In this document: positions 22,241 to 30,932 of the stretch, one piece after another
Layout: each line of letters starts with the position of its first letter
How positions within the stretch are numbered: the first letter of the stretch is position 1
Source of the DNA: Streptomyces sp. NBC_00690
GTDB taxonomy: Bacteria; Actinomycetota; Actinomycetes; Streptomycetales; Streptomycetaceae
Length of the DNA: 64,000 bases
Reading direction: 5' to 3'
Assembly: GCF_036226685.1 (NCBI RefSeq)
Contig: NZ_CP109009.1
Coordinates: forward strand, 1,178,001-1,242,000
Notes under the pieces: generated by a model
The model's input: only the letters and a program-made list of their open reading frames with translations
The model's database searches: none
Told to the model about the DNA's origin: nothing
Translations under genes and position numbers: made by a program

Positions 22241-25025
22241 GGGCAGAGTCGGACGGAGAAGGCGGACAGCGCTGGTGGCGCTGCTGTCGGCGGTGTTTCT
22301 TCTCGGCGGCACCGGTGTCGCCTTCGTCAACGCCCCCGCGGTCGCGGCAGACCCAATGGCGCAGTGCACCGCGAGTGCCGGTGCCGTGGTCGCCGTGGAC
22401 TTCGGGCCCTTCGGCGGGGCGGTGGAACGGGGCTGCGATGCCACTCCCACCACCGGCTACGAACTGCTGCACGAGGCCGGTTTCAGTACGGCCGGAACCG
22501 GCCACGATGGTCCGGCGTTCATCTGTCGCATCGGCCATGGATCGTTCAACTCCGGTACGCAGTACCCGACTCCGGACGTGGAGGACTGCGTCCTCACGCC
22601 ACAAGCGACCGCGTACTGGTCCTACTGGGTCGCCGCAGCGGGTGACGACGACTGGTCGTACAGCCAGTACGGCGCGATGGACCGCAGGCCCCGGCCGGGG
22701 GACGTGGACGCCTGGGTCTTCGGCGGCACCGACATCGGTGGCAGCACGGGACGACCGACGTTCACCCCTGACGAAGTGAGAGCAGGAGGCGGCACTCCCG
22801 GGCCCGATCCCGAAGTACCCAACGTGCCACCGGCCGAGGTGAAGATAGCCAAGGCCGCCGCATGGGTGCGGGGGAAGCTGACGGACGGCGAGCGAGTGGT
22901 GGATGACGGCTCCGAAACGCCCAACCACTTCCTCACCACCGAGGCCGCCTTCGCCCTCGCCGCTGCGGACGGCAAGAGTGCAACCCTGGACAGGACGATC
23001 GCCTTCCTGGGCTCGGCCACCGATGCCTACGCCTATGCGGCGGGTCGGAACGAGCCGCCGGACGCAACGGCAGCTGCTCGCCTTGCCCTCGTCGCAGCGG
23101 TGGCGGAGGCGGACCCCCATGACTTCGGCGGACACGATCTGCTCGCCGATCTGGTGGACAACGTCTGTGTGAGCGGCCCGGAGTCCGGTACCCACACACC
23201 TGGCTGCACCGCCAAGGGCGACTTCCGCAACGCGGCGTACACCGATGGACAGGCACTCGGGGTGCTGGCGCTCTTGCGCGGCGGCGTCCGGCCCCCGGTG
23301 GACACGGTGACCAGGCTGGCTCGGCTCCAATGTCGGAACGGCAGTGTCAGCAGCGTCCTGATCGGCCCCGGTGAGAACTGTGACGGCGACCCCGCCACCA
23401 CGGGTCTCGCCGTCCTCGCCCTCCACAAGGCGGGCGATCAGCGCACGGCAGTGACCAAGGCCCGCGACTACCTGCGCAGGGCTCAGTTCTCCAACGGCGC
23501 CTTCCCCGGCTACACGGGCGCCACCACGGGCAGTGTGATCGCCACGGCGTACGCGTCCCAGGCGCTGCGTGCCCTCGGCGACCGGGTGCGTGCGGACGCC
23601 GCGGTCTCCTGGCTGTCCCGGCAGCAACTCCCAGACGGGGGCTTCGGTTTCGAGGAGGGCGCCACCGACTCGGTGGTGTACGCGACCGCGATCGCCACCC
23701 TCGCGGGCAAGGACACGAGCCTCGCGGACCTCACCACGAAGAAGCCCGAACCCACCACACCACCCACGCCCACTCCTACAGCACCGGTGCCCACTCCCCC
23801 GGGCTCCGGAAGCGGGGACGGCCCGAACCTGAAGAGAGGCGTCGCCTATCTCACCAGCGCGACGAACCTCCGGCAGGGCCGGTACTACGGCATCGGCGGC
23901 GGATCGACCCGAGCGGACTTCGGCCTCACCATCGACGGGGCCTACGCACTCGCCGCGACCGGCCTGAACAACGGCAAGCTGCGGGGGATCGTGGACTTCC
24001 TCGACCTCGGCGGCAAGGACGGCGAAGGCCGCACCGTGCACGACTGGACCAGGATCGGCACCAAGTACGCCGGGGGCGGATCCATCGGCAAGACCGCCGT
24101 GCTCGCCCAGGCAGTCGGGCGCGATCCGCGAGACTTCGGCGGCCAGGACCTGATCGCGGGTCTCGCGAAAGCCGTGTGCCCGGCGCCGAGCACCGCCCCG
24201 GACCGCGGCTGCGCCGCCAAGGGCGCCTACACCTACGCCCCGTCCGTGTTCGCCCACTCCTTGGCGGTCATCGCACAGATCCGGGCCGGAGAGAAGGAAG
24301 CCGCGGCCGAGCCGGTGACCTATCTCAAGGGCCTTCAGCACCCGTCCGGCGCCTTTCCCAGTCTGGTCCCCGCGACCGGTGACTCCGATGTCGATTCCAC
24401 GGCCATCGCCGCCATGGCCCTGGCGCTCGTCAGCGACGCCCCGGCGGACGCGAGCGTCGGCAAGGCACTCGCCTGGATCGCAACGAGGCAACTCGGTGAC
24501 GGAGGCTTCCCCGGCGCCGCGGGGAACTCGGTGAACTCGGCGGCACTGGCCGTCCAGGGGCTGTCGCTGGACTCGTCGAAGTACGGTCGGCAGATCGCCA
24601 AGGCCCGGAAGTTCCTGGCGGCCCAACAGAACGCCGATGGCGGGTTCGATGTCGCGAAGGATGGCCAGCGCGGCTCCGACCTACGGGCCTCGACCCAAGC
24701 GGTCGGAGGCACCACCGGCATCTCCTTCGGCGTGCTCATCCGTGATCTGACCGGTACGAGCCCGCAGCCCAGCGGGCCGCCCGCGCCGTCTCCCGGCCCC
24801 TCCGTACCGCAGATCGTCACACCTGGCGACATCGGCGGGACCGGCAGCGGCGGTGGCGGTGGCTCCGTCACGGGTGGTTCGGCCGGCCCGGGTGGAGATC
24901 TGGCCGCCACCGGCTTCCCGGCCTCCGTGCTTGGGACCGCAGCCGCCGCACTCGCCGTCGCCGGGCTCTCACTGTTCATCGTGTTCCGCAGCCGCCGCGG
25001 CACTTGGCCGGGGAGGCGGTCATGA
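22239..25025 (+). CDS. Wall-anchored (LAATG) protein: beta-like domain + two alpha/alpha toroids
   Basis: 928 residues (GTG at 22239, 5 bases after GAGGAG; the adjacent GTG at 22236 is an alternative). Order: signal peptide (to about 40); a ~130-residue domain with four Cys, containing TTGYELLHEAGF, GHDGPAFICRIGHG, TAYWSYWVAAAG and DVDAWVFGGTDIGG; a first toroid of helical-hairpin repeats (about 195-495); a Pro/Thr linker (about 500-530); a second toroid (about 535-810); a Pro/Ser and Gly-rich spacer; and LAATG at about 888-892 followed by a hydrophobic helix and RSRRG tail. The four-Cys domain resembles DUF4430 in pattern and is shared with the next gene. LAATG is a class E sortase signal. 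First gene of the cobalamin-riboswitch operon; its ATGA overlaps the next start. Proposed: surface-held, high-capacity B12 binder. Substrate is inference. Confidence 0.82.
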   Translation: MGRVGRRRRTALVALLSAVFLLGGTGVAFVNAPAVAADPMAQCTASAGAVVAVDFGPFGGAVERGCDATPTTGYELLHEAGFSTAGTGHDGPAFICRIGHGSFNSGTQYPTPDVEDCVLTPQATAYWSYWVAAAGDDDWSYSQYGAMDRRPRPGDVDAWVFGGTDIGGSTGRPTFTPDEVRAGGGTPGPDPEVPNVPPAEVKIAKAAAWVRGKLTDGERVVDDGSETPNHFLTTEAAFALAAADGKSATLDRTIAFLGSATDAYAYAAGRNEPPDATAAARLALVAAVAEADPHDFGGHDLLADLVDNVCVSGPESGTHTPGCTAKGDFRNAAYTDGQALGVLALLRGGVRPPVDTVTRLARLQCRNGSVSSVLIGPGENCDGDPATTGLAVLALHKAGDQRTAVTKARDYLRRAQFSNGAFPGYTGATTGSVIATAYASQALRALGDRVRADAAVSWLSRQQLPDGGFGFEEGATDSVVYATAIATLAGKDTSLADLTTKKPEPTTPPTPTPTAPVPTPPGSGSGDGPNLKRGVAYLTSATNLRQGRYYGIGGGSTRADFGLTIDGAYALAATGLNNGKLRGIVDFLDLGGKDGEGRTVHDWTRIGTKYAGGGSIGKTAVLAQAVGRDPRDFGGQDLIAGLAKAVCPAPSTAPDRGCAAKGAYTYAPSVFAHSLAVIAQIRAGEKEAAAEPVTYLKGLQHPSGAFPSLVPATGDSDVDSTAIAAMALALVSDAPADASVGKALAWIATRQLGDGGFPGAAGNSVNSAALAVQGLSLDSSKYGRQIAKARKFLAAQQNADGGFDVAKDGQRGSDLRASTQAVGGTTGISFGVLIRDLTGTSPQPSGPPAPSPGPSVPQIVTPGDIGGTGSGGGGGSVTGGSAGPGGDLAATGFPASVLGTAAAALAVAGLSLFIVFRSRRGTWPGRRS

Positions 25026-25969
25026 CAGGACGCATGGCCCGTGCGACGCGTGCGGTGACCGCGCTGGCGACGGCATTCATCGTCCTCGGTGCGACACCGG
25101 GATCCGCGTCAGCCGCACCCCAGCCGATGGGAGCGTGCACCACATCCTCCGGTGTGGTCCTCGCCGTGGACTTCAGCAAGTGGGGCGGCCCGATCTACCG
25201 TTCGTGCGGCAGCACACCCACGACCGGGTACGAACTGCTCAACCAGGGTGGCTGGCGCACGACCGGCACCGGCCACGACGGTCCGGCGTTCATCTGTCGT
25301 ATCGGGTACAGCGGGCACCAGGGCGGCAAGCAGTTCCCCACTCCCGACCAGGACGACTGCGTCCTGACCCCGCCCGCATCCGCCTACTGGTCGTACTGGC
25401 ACGCGGGCCCCGGCGAGAACACCTGGGAGTACAGCCAACTCGGCGCCATGCTGTACAAGCCGAAGCCCGGCAGCGTCGATCTATGGATCTTCGGCGGCAC
25501 CGACATCGAAGGCACCCGGGGGCGCCCGACCGTCACCCCCGACCAACTGCGCGCACACAACACCAGGCCGACCGGGAGCGGCAAGCCTGGCGGGTCACAA
25601 CCCACCCGGAAAGCGAGTCCACTGCCACCGGGCACCGACACCGGGCCCGCCCCTGCCCGGACGCGCCCCGCACCCGCGCCGACCAGGAAGACGCTCCCGC
25701 CGACTCTCCCCCCGTCCCCGGTGCCCTCCGCTCCCGCGAGCGCCGTCCCGAGCCTGACTTCGAGCGCTCCGTCGCCTTCGTCGCCCGAGCCGTCCGAACC
25801 GTCCGGGGCGCTCTCGGTCTCGGACAGTGCGCGAGTCGTCGACGCCGCCCCCGCCGCGGACGCCGAGCACGACTCGGGCTCCTTCGTCCCCGTGGTGGCC
25901 GGCGGCGCATTGGTGCTCCTCATCGGTGGTGCGGCCGTGGTGGCGGCCAAGCGCCGCCGCGCCGAATAG
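25022..25969 (+). CDS. Membrane-anchored protein with the shared four-Cys beta-like domain
   Basis: 315 residues, ATG at 25022 overlapping the previous stop (ATGA), GGAGG upstream. A signal peptide (to about 32) precedes one copy of the four-Cys domain of the previous gene (VDFSKWGGPIYRSCG, GHDGPAFICRIGYSG, SAYWSYWHAGPGENTW, SVDLWIFGGTDIEG; about 35-165). A long Pro/Ser/Thr-rich stalk (about 175-270) leads to a C-terminal membrane helix (FVPVVAGGALVLLIGGAAVV) and KRRR. There is no LPxTG-like motif, so it should be anchored by the helix, with the domain held above the membrane. Position between the toroid protein and the ECF transporter genes suggests a hand-over or docking protein for the substrate. 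Unknown family by name. Confidence 0.78.
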   Translation: MTGRMARATRAVTALATAFIVLGATPGSASAAPQPMGACTTSSGVVLAVDFSKWGGPIYRSCGSTPTTGYELLNQGGWRTTGTGHDGPAFICRIGYSGHQGGKQFPTPDQDDCVLTPPASAYWSYWHAGPGENTWEYSQLGAMLYKPKPGSVDLWIFGGTDIEGTRGRPTVTPDQLRAHNTRPTGSGKPGGSQPTRKASPLPPGTDTGPAPARTRPAPAPTRKTLPPTLPPSPVPSAPASAVPSLTSSAPSPSSPEPSEPSGALSVSDSARVVDAAPAADAEHDSGSFVPVVAGGALVLLIGGAAVVAAKRRRAE

Positions 25970-25975
25970 GACTCC

Positions 25976-27160
25976 ATGGTCTCCGCCCCGCACCTCACGC
26001 GTCCCGGCGCCACCGGATCAACGCCACCGCACGCCCGAGGACGCCGACTGCCCCGCACCCTGCACCCCGTGGCCTGGTGGATCTGGGCCCTCGCCCTGGC
26101 CACCGCCGTCAGCCGCACCAACAACCCACTGCTGCTGTTCCTCGTCATCGCGGTCCTCGGCTATGTCATCACGGCCCGACGCACCGAAGCCCCGTGGGCC
26201 CGGGGCTTCAAGTACTACCTCTACCTCGCCCTGATCGTCGTTGCGATCAGGGTCGTCTTCCGTGCGGTGTTCGCCACCGGTATCACCCCCGACGACCACT
26301 TCCTCTTCTCGCTGCCCCATATCCCCACCCCCGACTGGTACGCCGGCATCGAGATCGGCGGACCCGTCTCACTGGAGGCCCTCCTCTCTGCGGCCACCGA
26401 CGGACTCCGCATCGCCTGCATGCTCTGCTGCATCGGCGCGGCCAACACCCTCGCCAACCCCAAACGCGCCCTGCGCGTCCTGCCCGGGGCGCTGTACGAA
26501 CTCGGCGTCGCCGTCACCGTGTCCCTCAGCGTCGCCCCCCAACTCGTCCAGAGCGTGCAGCGCGTCCACCGGGCCAGACGACTGCGCGCGGGGCGCACCA
26601 AGGGCTTGCGTGCTCTGCGCGGCATCGTCGTCCCCGTGCTCGAAGACGCCCTCGAACGCTCCCTGCGGCTCGCCGCCGCGATGGACTCACGGGGCTACGG
26701 CCGAGCCGGCACCGCGACACGGACCTCCCGGCGCATCACCGGGGCGCTGATGCTGGCGGGTATGTGCGGTCTGTGCGCGGGAGCGTACGGGCTCCTCGAC
26801 GCCACCGCGCCGAGGGTGTTGGGGCTGCCCGCGATGGGCGTGGGGGCGGTGCTGTGCGTCGCCGGGCTGCGGCTGGGCGGGCGCAGGGTCACCCGCACCA
26901 CCTACCGACCGGACCCCTGGCGCTTCGCCGAGTGGGCGGTGGCCGGCTGCGGTGTGCTCTCGGCAGTGGTCCTGTTCAGCAACGCCGGCTTCGACGCCGC
27001 CGAACTCAACCCGTCGATCTACCCGTTGAGCTGGCCCACCCTGCCACTCGTACCGACCGCCGCGATCCTGCTGGCCGGAGCCGCGGGCTTCCTCTCGCCC
27101 CCTCCCGGGGCCCCGATCCCGCCGTCCGTCCCACCCCAGCGCACCGAGGCAGCCAAGTGA
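25976..27160 (+). CDS. ecfT: ECF transporter transmembrane subunit (EcfT)
   Basis: 394-residue coupling subunit of an energy-coupling-factor importer. Several membrane helices (WWIWALALATAVS, LLLFLVIAVLGYVIT, YLYLALIVVAIRVVF and others). The two Ala-Arg-Gly-type coupling helices that contact the ATPases appear as HRARRLRAGRTKGL and LAAAMDSRGYGRAG. ATG at 25976, 6 bp after the previous stop with AGGA in front. A C-terminal extension with more helices and a Pro-rich tail makes it longer than the usual ~265 residues. Overlaps the ATPase gene (GTGA). The plain CbiQ family fold is expected. Confidence 0.9.
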   Translation: MVSAPHLTRPGATGSTPPHARGRRLPRTLHPVAWWIWALALATAVSRTNNPLLLFLVIAVLGYVITARRTEAPWARGFKYYLYLALIVVAIRVVFRAVFATGITPDDHFLFSLPHIPTPDWYAGIEIGGPVSLEALLSAATDGLRIACMLCCIGAANTLANPKRALRVLPGALYELGVAVTVSLSVAPQLVQSVQRVHRARRLRAGRTKGLRALRGIVVPVLEDALERSLRLAAAMDSRGYGRAGTATRTSRRITGALMLAGMCGLCAGAYGLLDATAPRVLGLPAMGVGAVLCVAGLRLGGRRVTRTTYRPDPWRFAEWAVAGCGVLSAVVLFSNAGFDAAELNPSIYPLSWPTLPLVPTAAILLAGAAGFLSPPPGAPIPPSVPPQRTEAAK

Positions 27161-28806
27161 TCACCTTCGATCAGGTCAGCGTCCAGTACGAGGACAGGGC
27201 CGAGCCCGTACTGCGCGAGGTCAACCTGACCGTGGACGAGGGCGAACTGTGCCTGGTCGTCGGGCACACGGGCGTGGGCAAGTCGACACTCCTCGGGGCC
27301 GTCAACGGGCTGGTGCCGCACTTCACCGGGGGCACCCTGTTCGGGCGGGTCACCGTGGACGGCCGCGACACGGCCCACCACCCACCGCGCGAGTTGGCCG
27401 ACGTGGTGGGGGTGGTGGGACAGGACCCGTTGGACGGCTTCGTCACCGACACGGTCGAAGAGGAACTCGCCTATGCCATGGAGCAGTTGGCCATCCCTCC
27501 CGCCACCATGCGCAAACGGGTCGAAGAGACACTGGACCTCCTGGGTCTGGCCGACCTTCGACACCGCGCCCTGTACGAACTCTCCGGCGGCCAACAGCAG
27601 CGCGTGGCCATCGGCTCCGTGCTCACCGCCCATCCGCGCGTCCTGGTCCTCGACGAACCCACCTCCGCCCTCGACCCGTCCGCGGCCGAAGAGGTCCTGG
27701 CCGCGGTCACCCGGCTCGTCCATGACCTCGGCGTGACCGTCCTGGTGGCGGAGCACCGCCTCGAACGCGTCGTCCAGTACGCGGACCGGGTCATCCATCT
27801 GCCCGGCGACGGTACGGTGCGGTCCGGGCCCCCCGCCGAGGTCTTCCGTACGACGTCCATCGCCCCGCCGATCGTGCAGTTGGGCCGGGCGGCCGTCTGG
27901 TCACCGCTTCCCCTCTCCATCCGGGACGCCCGCCGCCGGGCCGTCACCCTGCGCAGCCGGCTCGGCCAAGCGCCGCCGCCGGCCGCCCGGCCCGGATTCA
28001 CCGGCGGAGGTCCTTCGCTGCTGACGGCGGAACGCATCACCGTGAGCTATCAGCGGGTGCCCGCCGTGCGGGAGGTCGACCTGGAGCTGCACGGCGGATG
28101 CGTCACGGCGCTGATGGGACGCAACGGCTCCGGAAAGTCGTCCCTTCTGTGGGCACTTCAGGGCTCCGGCCCACGGGCGAAGGGGACCGTTCACGTCCTG
28201 GACGCCGAGACCTCGAAGCCGGCTGACCCCCGTGAACTGCCCCCGGCGGGGGCCCGACGACTGGTCGGCCTGGTTCCGCAGACCCCCACCGATCTGCTGT
28301 ATCTGGAGAGCGTCGGACAGGAACTCGACCAGGCCGACGCGGAGTCCTTCGCCGAAGCCCCCGGCACCCGGGCACGTGCGATCCTCGATCGGCTCGCCCC
28401 CGGCATCGACGACGCCATCCATCCGCGGGACCTCTCCGAGGGGCAGAAACTGGCACTCGTGCTGGCGATCCAGCTGGTGGCGGCACCCCAGGTCATCTTG
28501 TTGGACGAGCCGACGCGCGGACTCGACTACCGGGCGAAGAAGCAGCTCATCCGCATCGTCGACGACCTCGCGTCCCAGGGGCGCGCCGTGATGATCTCGA
28601 CCCATGACGTCGAGTTCGTCGCCCAGGCGGCGGACCGGGTGGTCGTGATGGCCGAGGGCGAGATCGTCGCGGACGGCCCGACGACCGACGTCATCGTCGC
28701 CTCCCCGGTCTTCGCCCCACAGGTCGCGAAGATCCTCGCGCCGCTCGCGTACCTCACCGTCGCGCAGGTCGCCACGGCCCTGACCGACCAGGAGGCGGGC
28801 TCATGA
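27157..28806 (+). CDS. ecfA: ECF transporter fused ATPase (EcfA-EcfA)
   Basis: 549 residues with two ABC ATPase domains in one chain (about 1-240 and 290-530), replacing EcfA1/EcfA2. First domain: Walker A GHTGVGKST, Q-loop VGQDPLDGF, signature LSGGQQQR, Walker B VLVLDEPTS, His in VAEHRLE. Second: Walker A GRNGSGKSS, Q-loop VPQTPTDLLY, signature LSEGQKLA, Walker B VILLDEPTR, His in STHDVEF. The second signature LSEGQ departs from LSGGQ, so the two sites may not be equal. GTG at 27157 overlaps the EcfT stop and its ATGA end overlaps the S gene, so the T-A-S set is translationally coupled. The same frame is open far upstream, but that is chance. Confidence 0.92.
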   Translation: MITFDQVSVQYEDRAEPVLREVNLTVDEGELCLVVGHTGVGKSTLLGAVNGLVPHFTGGTLFGRVTVDGRDTAHHPPRELADVVGVVGQDPLDGFVTDTVEEELAYAMEQLAIPPATMRKRVEETLDLLGLADLRHRALYELSGGQQQRVAIGSVLTAHPRVLVLDEPTSALDPSAAEEVLAAVTRLVHDLGVTVLVAEHRLERVVQYADRVIHLPGDGTVRSGPPAEVFRTTSIAPPIVQLGRAAVWSPLPLSIRDARRRAVTLRSRLGQAPPPAARPGFTGGGPSLLTAERITVSYQRVPAVREVDLELHGGCVTALMGRNGSGKSSLLWALQGSGPRAKGTVHVLDAETSKPADPRELPPAGARRLVGLVPQTPTDLLYLESVGQELDQADAESFAEAPGTRARAILDRLAPGIDDAIHPRDLSEGQKLALVLAIQLVAAPQVILLDEPTRGLDYRAKKQLIRIVDDLASQGRAVMISTHDVEFVAQAADRVVVMAEGEIVADGPTTDVIVASPVFAPQVAKILAPLAYLTVAQVATALTDQEAGS

Positions 28807-29621
28807 CCCTCCCGACCAGCGCCACGGCGATCCGCATCGGCCCGCGTGCCGCAGTCGTCATCGCCATGGCGGCCTTCCTCGGTGTCGTCGCCTTCTTCTG
28901 GCCGTTCCTCGTCGCACCGGGAACCTTCTCCTCGAACTACGCACCACCGTTGATCTTCGGCGTGCTGCTCGTCCTCGTCCTGTGTGTGGTGATCTCCGAG
29001 ATAGCCGAGGGCGGCATCAACTCCAAGGCCCTCGCGATGCTCGGGGTGCTCTCCGCGGTCAACGCCGCCCTGCGTCCGCTCGGAGCCGGCACCGCGGGCA
29101 TCGAAACGGTCTTCTTCGTCCTCGTCCTGGCGGGACGCGTCTACGGCCCTGGATTCGGCTTCACCCTGGGTTGCACATCGTTGTTCGCCTCCGCCCTGAT
29201 CACCGGGGGCGTCGGCCCCTGGATGCCCTACCAGATGTTCGGCTGTGCGTTCGTCGGCATGCTCGCGGGGCTCCTTCCCCGAGCCACCGGCCGCCTTGAG
29301 ATCATGCTGCTCGCCGTCTACGGATCGCTCTCCGGCTATCTCTTCGGATTCCTGCTCAACCTCTCCTTCTGGCCCTTCTCCCTGGACCCCGGCAGTTCGA
29401 TCGCCTACCTCCCCGGTCTGCCCTTCACCGAGCAGTGGCAGCGCTACATCGCCTTCGACATCGCCACCTCCCTGGGCTGGGACACCGGACGCGCCGTCAC
29501 CAACTTCGTGTGCATCACACTTGCCGGCCCAGCAGTGCTGACCGTCTTCCGCAGGGCCGCTCGCAGGGCCCGTTTCCAGGCCCCGGTCCGTTTCGACGGG
29601 CCCCGCGACCGGACCGCTTGA
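28803..29621 (+). CDS. ECF transporter S component, probably for cobalamin
   Basis: 272-residue substrate-binding membrane subunit with about six helices; conserved S-component features are AALRPLGAGTAGIETVFF, GRVYGPGFGFTLGCTSLFAS, and GGVGPWMPYQMFGCAFVG. It lacks the N-terminal metal-binding start of the cobalt/nickel CbiM family, so the cobalamin riboswitch is best explained by cobalamin or a corrinoid as cargo (like CbrT). Overlaps the ATPase gene by 4 bp; last gene of the riboswitch operon. Substrate is inference; a precursor such as dimethylbenzimidazole cannot be excluded. Confidence 0.82.
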   Translation: MTLPTSATAIRIGPRAAVVIAMAAFLGVVAFFWPFLVAPGTFSSNYAPPLIFGVLLVLVLCVVISEIAEGGINSKALAMLGVLSAVNAALRPLGAGTAGIETVFFVLVLAGRVYGPGFGFTLGCTSLFASALITGGVGPWMPYQMFGCAFVGMLAGLLPRATGRLEIMLLAVYGSLSGYLFGFLLNLSFWPFSLDPGSSIAYLPGLPFTEQWQRYIAFDIATSLGWDTGRAVTNFVCITLAGPAVLTVFRRAARRARFQAPVRFDGPRDRTA

Positions 29622-29904
29622 GCACCCAGCCCTCCAACAGCTCCAAGAGTGCGGACAGGAACGACACGGCCGACGCATCGTTCCCCGATCGGGTGCTGAC
29701 TCCGATACTGAAGGCAGTCCCCGCGCCTGCCCGCGTCGACCCAGGAACGTCCTGGTGGGACAACAGGAATGCCAACGTCGATTCCGCACCAGCCCGTCGA
29801 ACTCCGCCGACCGTCCAGGCCCTCAAAGGGTGCCGCCCCTCACACCCCGTACACCGGGCGGCACCCGTGCGGGAACCTGACGGTCCGTCTCCCCGGGAGA
29901 ACCC
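29622..29904. other. Gap between the ECF operon and dhaK
   Basis: 283 bp; open frames are not protein-like. Contains GGGAGAACCC just before the dhaK ATG; a promoter for dhaKLM may lie here but no motif is clear. Confidence 0.4.
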
Positions 29905-30897
29905 ATGAGGATGCTCATCAACGTGCCCGAGACCGTGGTTTCCGATGCCCTCAGGGGCATGGCCGCCGCACACCCCGAACTCCAGGTGGACGTGGAGAAC
30001 CGGGTCGTCATGCGCCGGGACGCCCCCGTGGCCGGAAGGGTCGCGCTGGTCTCCGGTGGCGGATCGGGGCACGAACCCCTGCACGGTGGGTTCGTCGGGC
30101 CCGGCATGCTCTCGGCCGCCTGTCCGGGCGAGGTCTTCACCAGCCCGGTTCCCGACCAGATGGTGCGCGCCGCCGCCGCCGTGGACAGCGGCGCGGGTGT
30201 CCTCTTCATCGTCAAGAACTACACCGGGGACGTCCTCAACTTCGACATGGCCGCCGAGTTGGCCGAAGACGAGGGCATCCGCGTGGCGAAGGTGCTGGTA
30301 AACGATGACGTGGCGGTGGTGGACAGCCTGTTCACCGCGGGCCGCCGCGGCACCGGTGCGACGCTGTTCGTGGAGAAGATCGCAGGGGCGGCAGCCGAAG
30401 CGGGCGCACCGCTGGAAGAGGTCGAGGCGATCGCCCGCCGGGTCAACGACAGCGCGCGGAGCTTCGGAGTGGCCCTGAGTTCGGTCACCACTCCGGCGAA
30501 GGGCACGCCCACCTTCGACCTCCCGCCCGGTGAGCTGGAGCTGGGCATCGGCATCCACGGCGAGCCCGGGCGGGAGCGGCGTCCCATGATGACCTCGCGC
30601 GAGATCGCCGACTTCGCCGTGCACACGGTGCTGGAGGACCGCCCGCCGACCGGACCGGTCCTGGTACTGGTGAACGGCATGGGCGCGACCCCCCTGCTGG
30701 AGCTCTACGGTTTCAACGCGGAGGTGCAGCGGGTCCTCACCGAGCGGGGCGTGGCCGTCGCCCGTACCCTCGTCGGAAACTATGTGACCTCGCTCGACAT
30801 GGCGGGCTGCTCCGTGACGATCTGCCAGGTCGATGAGCAGATGCTCACGCTGTGGGACGCTCCCGTGCAGACCCCCGGGCTGCGCTGGGGCCGCTGA
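29905..30897 (+). CDS. dhaK: Dihydroxyacetone kinase subunit DhaK
   Basis: 330-residue dihydroxyacetone-binding subunit of the phosphotransfer-dependent Dha kinase. Family signatures: SGGGSGHEPLHGGFVGPGML, ACPGEVFTSPVPDQM, FIVKNYTGDVLNFDMA, and GIHGEPGRERRPM with the His that binds the substrate covalently. Ends in a Trp/Arg tail. ATG at 29905 after GGGAGAACCC. First of a compact dhaK-dhaL-dhaM cluster, which converts dihydroxyacetone to dihydroxyacetone phosphate using phosphate relayed by DhaM. Confidence 0.93.
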   Translation: MRMLINVPETVVSDALRGMAAAHPELQVDVENRVVMRRDAPVAGRVALVSGGGSGHEPLHGGFVGPGMLSAACPGEVFTSPVPDQMVRAAAAVDSGAGVLFIVKNYTGDVLNFDMAAELAEDEGIRVAKVLVNDDVAVVDSLFTAGRRGTGATLFVEKIAGAAAEAGAPLEEVEAIARRVNDSARSFGVALSSVTTPAKGTPTFDLPPGELELGIGIHGEPGRERRPMMTSREIADFAVHTVLEDRPPTGPVLVLVNGMGATPLLELYGFNAEVQRVLTERGVAVARTLVGNYVTSLDMAGCSVTICQVDEQMLTLWDAPVQTPGLRWGR

Positions 30898-30932
30898 TAC
30901 GTTCACCACCGACTCACCCACCAGGAGTGCAG

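Noticed and set aside
22200..24626. 808-codon antisense frame across the large toroid gene
   Set aside because: Stop-free only because of GC bias; no ribosome site, low-complexity Gly/Arg/Val composition, and the opposite strand encodes a clear protein.
25022..25969. Sortase signal in the four-Cys membrane protein
   Set aside because: No LPxTG/LAxTG-like motif before the C-terminal helix.
24853..27156. Upstream extension of the ECF ATPase frame to a 1317-residue protein
   Set aside because: The added residues are Arg/Pro-rich, overlap two real genes in another frame, and the GTGA overlap at 27157 gives a natural start.
28803..29621. Cobalt transporter (CbiM) reading of the S component
   Set aside because: Lacks the N-terminal Met-His metal site and CbiN partner; the cobalamin riboswitch favours corrinoid cargo, although cobalt cannot be fully excluded.
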